Assembly: GCF_000328665.1 (NCBI RefSeq)
Contig: NC_019977.1
Coordinates: 124,001 to 188,000, forward strand
DNA: 64,000 nucleotides
From: Methanomethylovorans hollandica DSM 15978
Lineage (GTDB): Archaea; Halobacteriota; Methanosarcinia; Methanosarcinales; Methanosarcinaceae
Direction of reading: 5' to 3'
Shown: piece after piece, positions 62,305-64,000 of the stretch
Position numbering within the stretch: the first letter of the stretch is position 1
Layout: the number at the start of each line of letters is the position of its first letter
The notes under the pieces: generated by a model
Seen by the model: the letters and a program-made list of their open reading frames with translations, nothing else
What the model was told of the DNA's origin: nothing
Databases searched by the model: none
Program-made: the position numbers and the translations under genes

Positions 62305-62953
62305 GTATTGTTCCTTTCCTGTGACCATTTATCAGAATGCATTCTTTGCAGAGTTTTTTTCCACAATAGGATTTTGCATATTCAACAATAAGTGCATGGT
62401 ACTCCTTGAATGTGTTTACATCCTTTGAAAGTGTATTTTCAAATAACCTCTGCAGTTCTTCGTAATTACCTTCTACACCCATGCATCCCATAATACGTGT
62501 AGTATATGCATCGATAACAAATTTAGGTTTATCAGCAGCGTACAATATTATACTATCCGCAGTTTCATTGCCAACACCGTTCAGAGCCAATAATGTCGTA
62601 CGTAACTGGTCAACTGGAAGCTTGAACAGTTCATCTATATCCCTCTCGATCAGAAACTGTGCTATGTTTTTTAATCTGCTGGCTTTCTGGCGATAGAATC
62701 TGCAGCATCTTATCATTTCTTCCAATGAAGACATATCTATTTTGACAAGACCATGCGGTTCAAGCACTTCTGCCCGTTTGAGATTACATATGGCCTTTTC
62801 CACATTGTTCCACTTTGTTTGCTGAGTTAGCAAAGCTCCAACAATTACCTCAAAGCGTGTTTCTGCAGGCCACCACTTTTGTGGACCAAATTCCTCCAGA
62901 AGTGTTCTATATATCTTTTTCAGGTCACTTTCTTTAAATTTTGAAGGTAACAG
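62285..62953 (-). CDS. Endonuclease III-like HhH-GPD DNA glycosylase with unclear start
   Basis: The first ordinary start is TTG at 62833 (182 residues), but conserved sequence continues upstream: FGPQKWWPAETRFEVIVGAL directly precedes LTQQTKW, as in the Nth-like family. The open frame reaches about 63015 without ATG, GTG or TTG, so initiation at CTG (62953 or 62923) or a lost start is needed. Helix-hairpin-helix LNGVGNETADSI and catalytic Asp in FVIDAYTTR are present; the Nth lysine is not (GVGNET, not GVGRKT), suggesting monofunctional glycosylase type. Cysteines SYCGKKLCKEC are three, not four, so the FeS cluster is probably missing or altered. Overlaps the CDIN1-like gene. Confidence 0.75.
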   Translation of the reverse strand: MLPSKFKESDLKKIYRTLLEEFGPQKWWPAETRFEVIVGALLTQQTKWNNVEKAICNLKRAEVLEPHGLVKIDMSSLEEMIRCCRFYRQKASRLKNIAQFLIERDIDELFKLPVDQLRTTLLALNGVGNETADSIILYAADKPKFVIDAYTTRIMGCMGVEGNYEELQRLFENTLSKDVNTFKEYHALIVEYAKSYCGKKLCKECILINGHRKGTIHGQKQI

Positions 62954-63009
62954 AGAACTCTCAACTCCAAATCTCTTTTTCTTTTTATGGGAAGTATGTG
63001 CTTCTAATT

Positions 63010-63281
63010 TTATTTATTCTTTGCATTTTTGATCATTTCGTATGTTCCGATAGCAGCCATATTCTTGTTACTTACAGTTATCTTTTCAAAATATTCATTT
63101 GTCTCAAAATTCTATGTACGTATGAAGCACGCCCATTTCAGAAAAAGTTGTTCAGTGGGAACTTCCTTTCCTGTTATGTAATTAGTCTCTTTTGTGCGTC
63201 AATCCACTTGATATAAACGTGGAATTGTTTTCCTTTGGAATTTGATCTTGCATCAAGGAGACACTTTGCCGGAATTCCCAT
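63010..63281 (-). pseudogene. Possible decayed small gene
   Basis: From an ATG at 63281 a frame encodes MGIPAKCLLDARSNSKG and KQFHVYIKWIDAQKRLIT, then stops at about 63174. In a second frame the sequence continues protein-like (KETNYITGKEVPTEQLFLKW, ACFIRT), meets a TAG near 63107, and then runs NFETNEYFEKITVSNKNMA to a TAA at 63010. One frameshift and one TAG would separate this from an intact protein of about 90 residues. No family recognised. It starts 20 bases after the prs stop. Pyrrolysine reading of the TAG is conceivable in this order but would not repair the frameshift. Confidence 0.35.
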
Positions 63282-63300
63282 TATTCTTATGAATGATTGT

Positions 63301-64000
63301 TTAATTCTGAAAATTCTTTATGGATCCAGCAATAAGGGATGCAACACTTACAGAACTCTGTGCTTTTTCCAGTGTATCTGTGGCTATAATGTCGCGCACA
63401 CCTGCATTGAAGAGGCGCAACACCGCATTCTTTGCCAGTACGGGATGTACGCATGCAAGGTAAACTTCTCTTGCCCCCTGGCTCTTGAGGAGTTTTATAG
63501 ATTCTGCCATTGTACCGCCTGTAGCGATCATATCATCCACCAGGACCACATCCCTGCCACAGACATCCATATTCTTCGTTTTGATGTTCACGGTGTCCCC
63601 GGAAAGCCTGGTCTTTTCAAGATGATCGTACTGGATACCTACTCCTTTTGCAGTATTTTCTGCAAGGGTCATAGCACCTGTATCCGGAGCCACTATCAGA
63701 GGATCTTTCAGTTGGAGGGAGCTAATGTATTTTCCTATAACTTCTGATGCATCCAGGTCAAAAGCATCAGAACTAAAATAATTCAGGATACTTGGCTTGT
63801 GGATATTCACAGTAAATATCCTGTCTGCAGATATGGCTCTAGCTACAGCTCTTGCACTGATGGGTTCCCCACATTTGAACTTCTTATCCTGACGTGCATA
63901 CCCCATATAGGGAATAACCACGTTTACCACCTGCGCATCTTCGCAGGCATCTATCATAAGCAGTAGTGCCATGAGGTCAGAGTCTGTTGTTGTGCTCTGA
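63301..64000 (-). CDS. prs: Ribose-phosphate pyrophosphokinase (partial, N-terminus beyond window)
   Basis: About 233 residues are visible and the frame is open at the right edge; the visible part begins QSTTTDSDLMALLLM, which in the family is around residue 60, so roughly the first 55 residues are missing. Makes phosphoribosyl pyrophosphate from ribose 5-phosphate and ATP. Motifs: VIPYMGYARQDKKF (ATP loop), the PRPP signature VVLVDDMIATGGT and VAPDTGAMTLA. Archaeal short type. Feeds purine, pyrimidine and histidine synthesis represented elsewhere in the window. Confidence 0.96.
   Translation of the reverse strand, partial: QSTTTDSDLMALLLMIDACEDAQVVNVVIPYMGYARQDKKFKCGEPISARAVARAISADRIFTVNIHKPSILNYFSSDAFDLDASEVIGKYISSLQLKDPLIVAPDTGAMTLAENTAKGVGIQYDHLEKTRLSGDTVNIKTKNMDVCGRDVVLVDDMIATGGTMAESIKLLKSQGAREVYLACVHPVLAKNAVLRLFNAGVRDIIATDTLEKAQSSVSVASLIAGSIKNFQN

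Overview
The window is 64 kb of a methanogenic archaeon, almost certainly of the order Methanosarcinales (probably Methanosarcinaceae); the genus cannot be fixed by eye. The strongest evidence is a complete operon of methanogenesis marker proteins 3, 5, 6, 15, 17 and 7 with component A2 of the methyl-coenzyme M reductase (MCR) system (36.5-43.9 kb). Class I lysyl-tRNA synthetase, PurP, aIF5A, FEN-1, an A22 presenilin-like protease, a FilR1/DUF1724 regulator, archaeal TATA boxes and GGAGGTGA-type ribosome binding sites agree. DNA is moderately AT-rich, genes are dense and often overlap by a few bases. No rRNA, tRNA, CRISPR array, insertion sequence or prophage was seen.

Layout. 0-3.9 kb: minus-strand operon of six small type IV pilin-like proteins (DUF7289/7266/7261/7288/7287-like), cut by the left edge. 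4-9.7 kb: 2[4Fe-4S] ferredoxin, asd, an OB-fold-like membrane protein, UMP kinase, a secreted protein and a MacB-type ABC transporter. 9.7-14.2 kb: coiled-coil protein, a corrinoid-fold protein without its B12 histidine, leuD-leuB, a HerA-like ATPase. 14.2-27 kb: a fossil FAD dehydrogenase beside AT-rich tandem repeats, purP, a membrane-tethered regulator, truA, a YgjP-type peptidase, a 14-TPR lipoprotein, a tRNA G10 methyltransferase, a PUA/PP-loop/ferredoxin fusion, purH, a FilR1 regulator and a UbiA-family enzyme. 27-36.5 kb: gpmI, fen, a protein carrying a domain known from restriction endonucleases, two M24 peptidases, DUF1805 and a presenilin-like protease. 36.5-43.9 kb: the MCR activation operon, ending in an AhpD-like thiol protein. 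44-54 kb: HAD phosphatase, matrixin, ogt, AOR, aIF5A, agmatinase, pcm, hisF, MazG, CDF transporter. 54-64 kb: a PGF-CTERM protein with a small partner, a double U32 protein, DNPH1-like hydrolase, BofA-like protein, a methyltransferase, lysS, a CDIN1/TPD-type nuclease overlapping a HhH DNA glycosylase, a decayed small gene and prs (cut by the right edge).

Most of the window is core housekeeping: amino acid (asd, leuBD, hisF), purine (purP, purH, prs), pyrimidine (pyrH), translation (aIF5A, lysS, truA, Trm-G10, map) and the energy-critical MCR activation machinery. The less understood parts are the pilin-like operon, the AhpD-like end of the MCR operon, the CDIN1-like/HhH nuclease pair, the corrinoid-like protein without its ligand, and the lone restriction-type domain protein. 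Several genes show a TATA box about 26 bases before the start codon and no ribosome binding site, pointing to leaderless transcripts.
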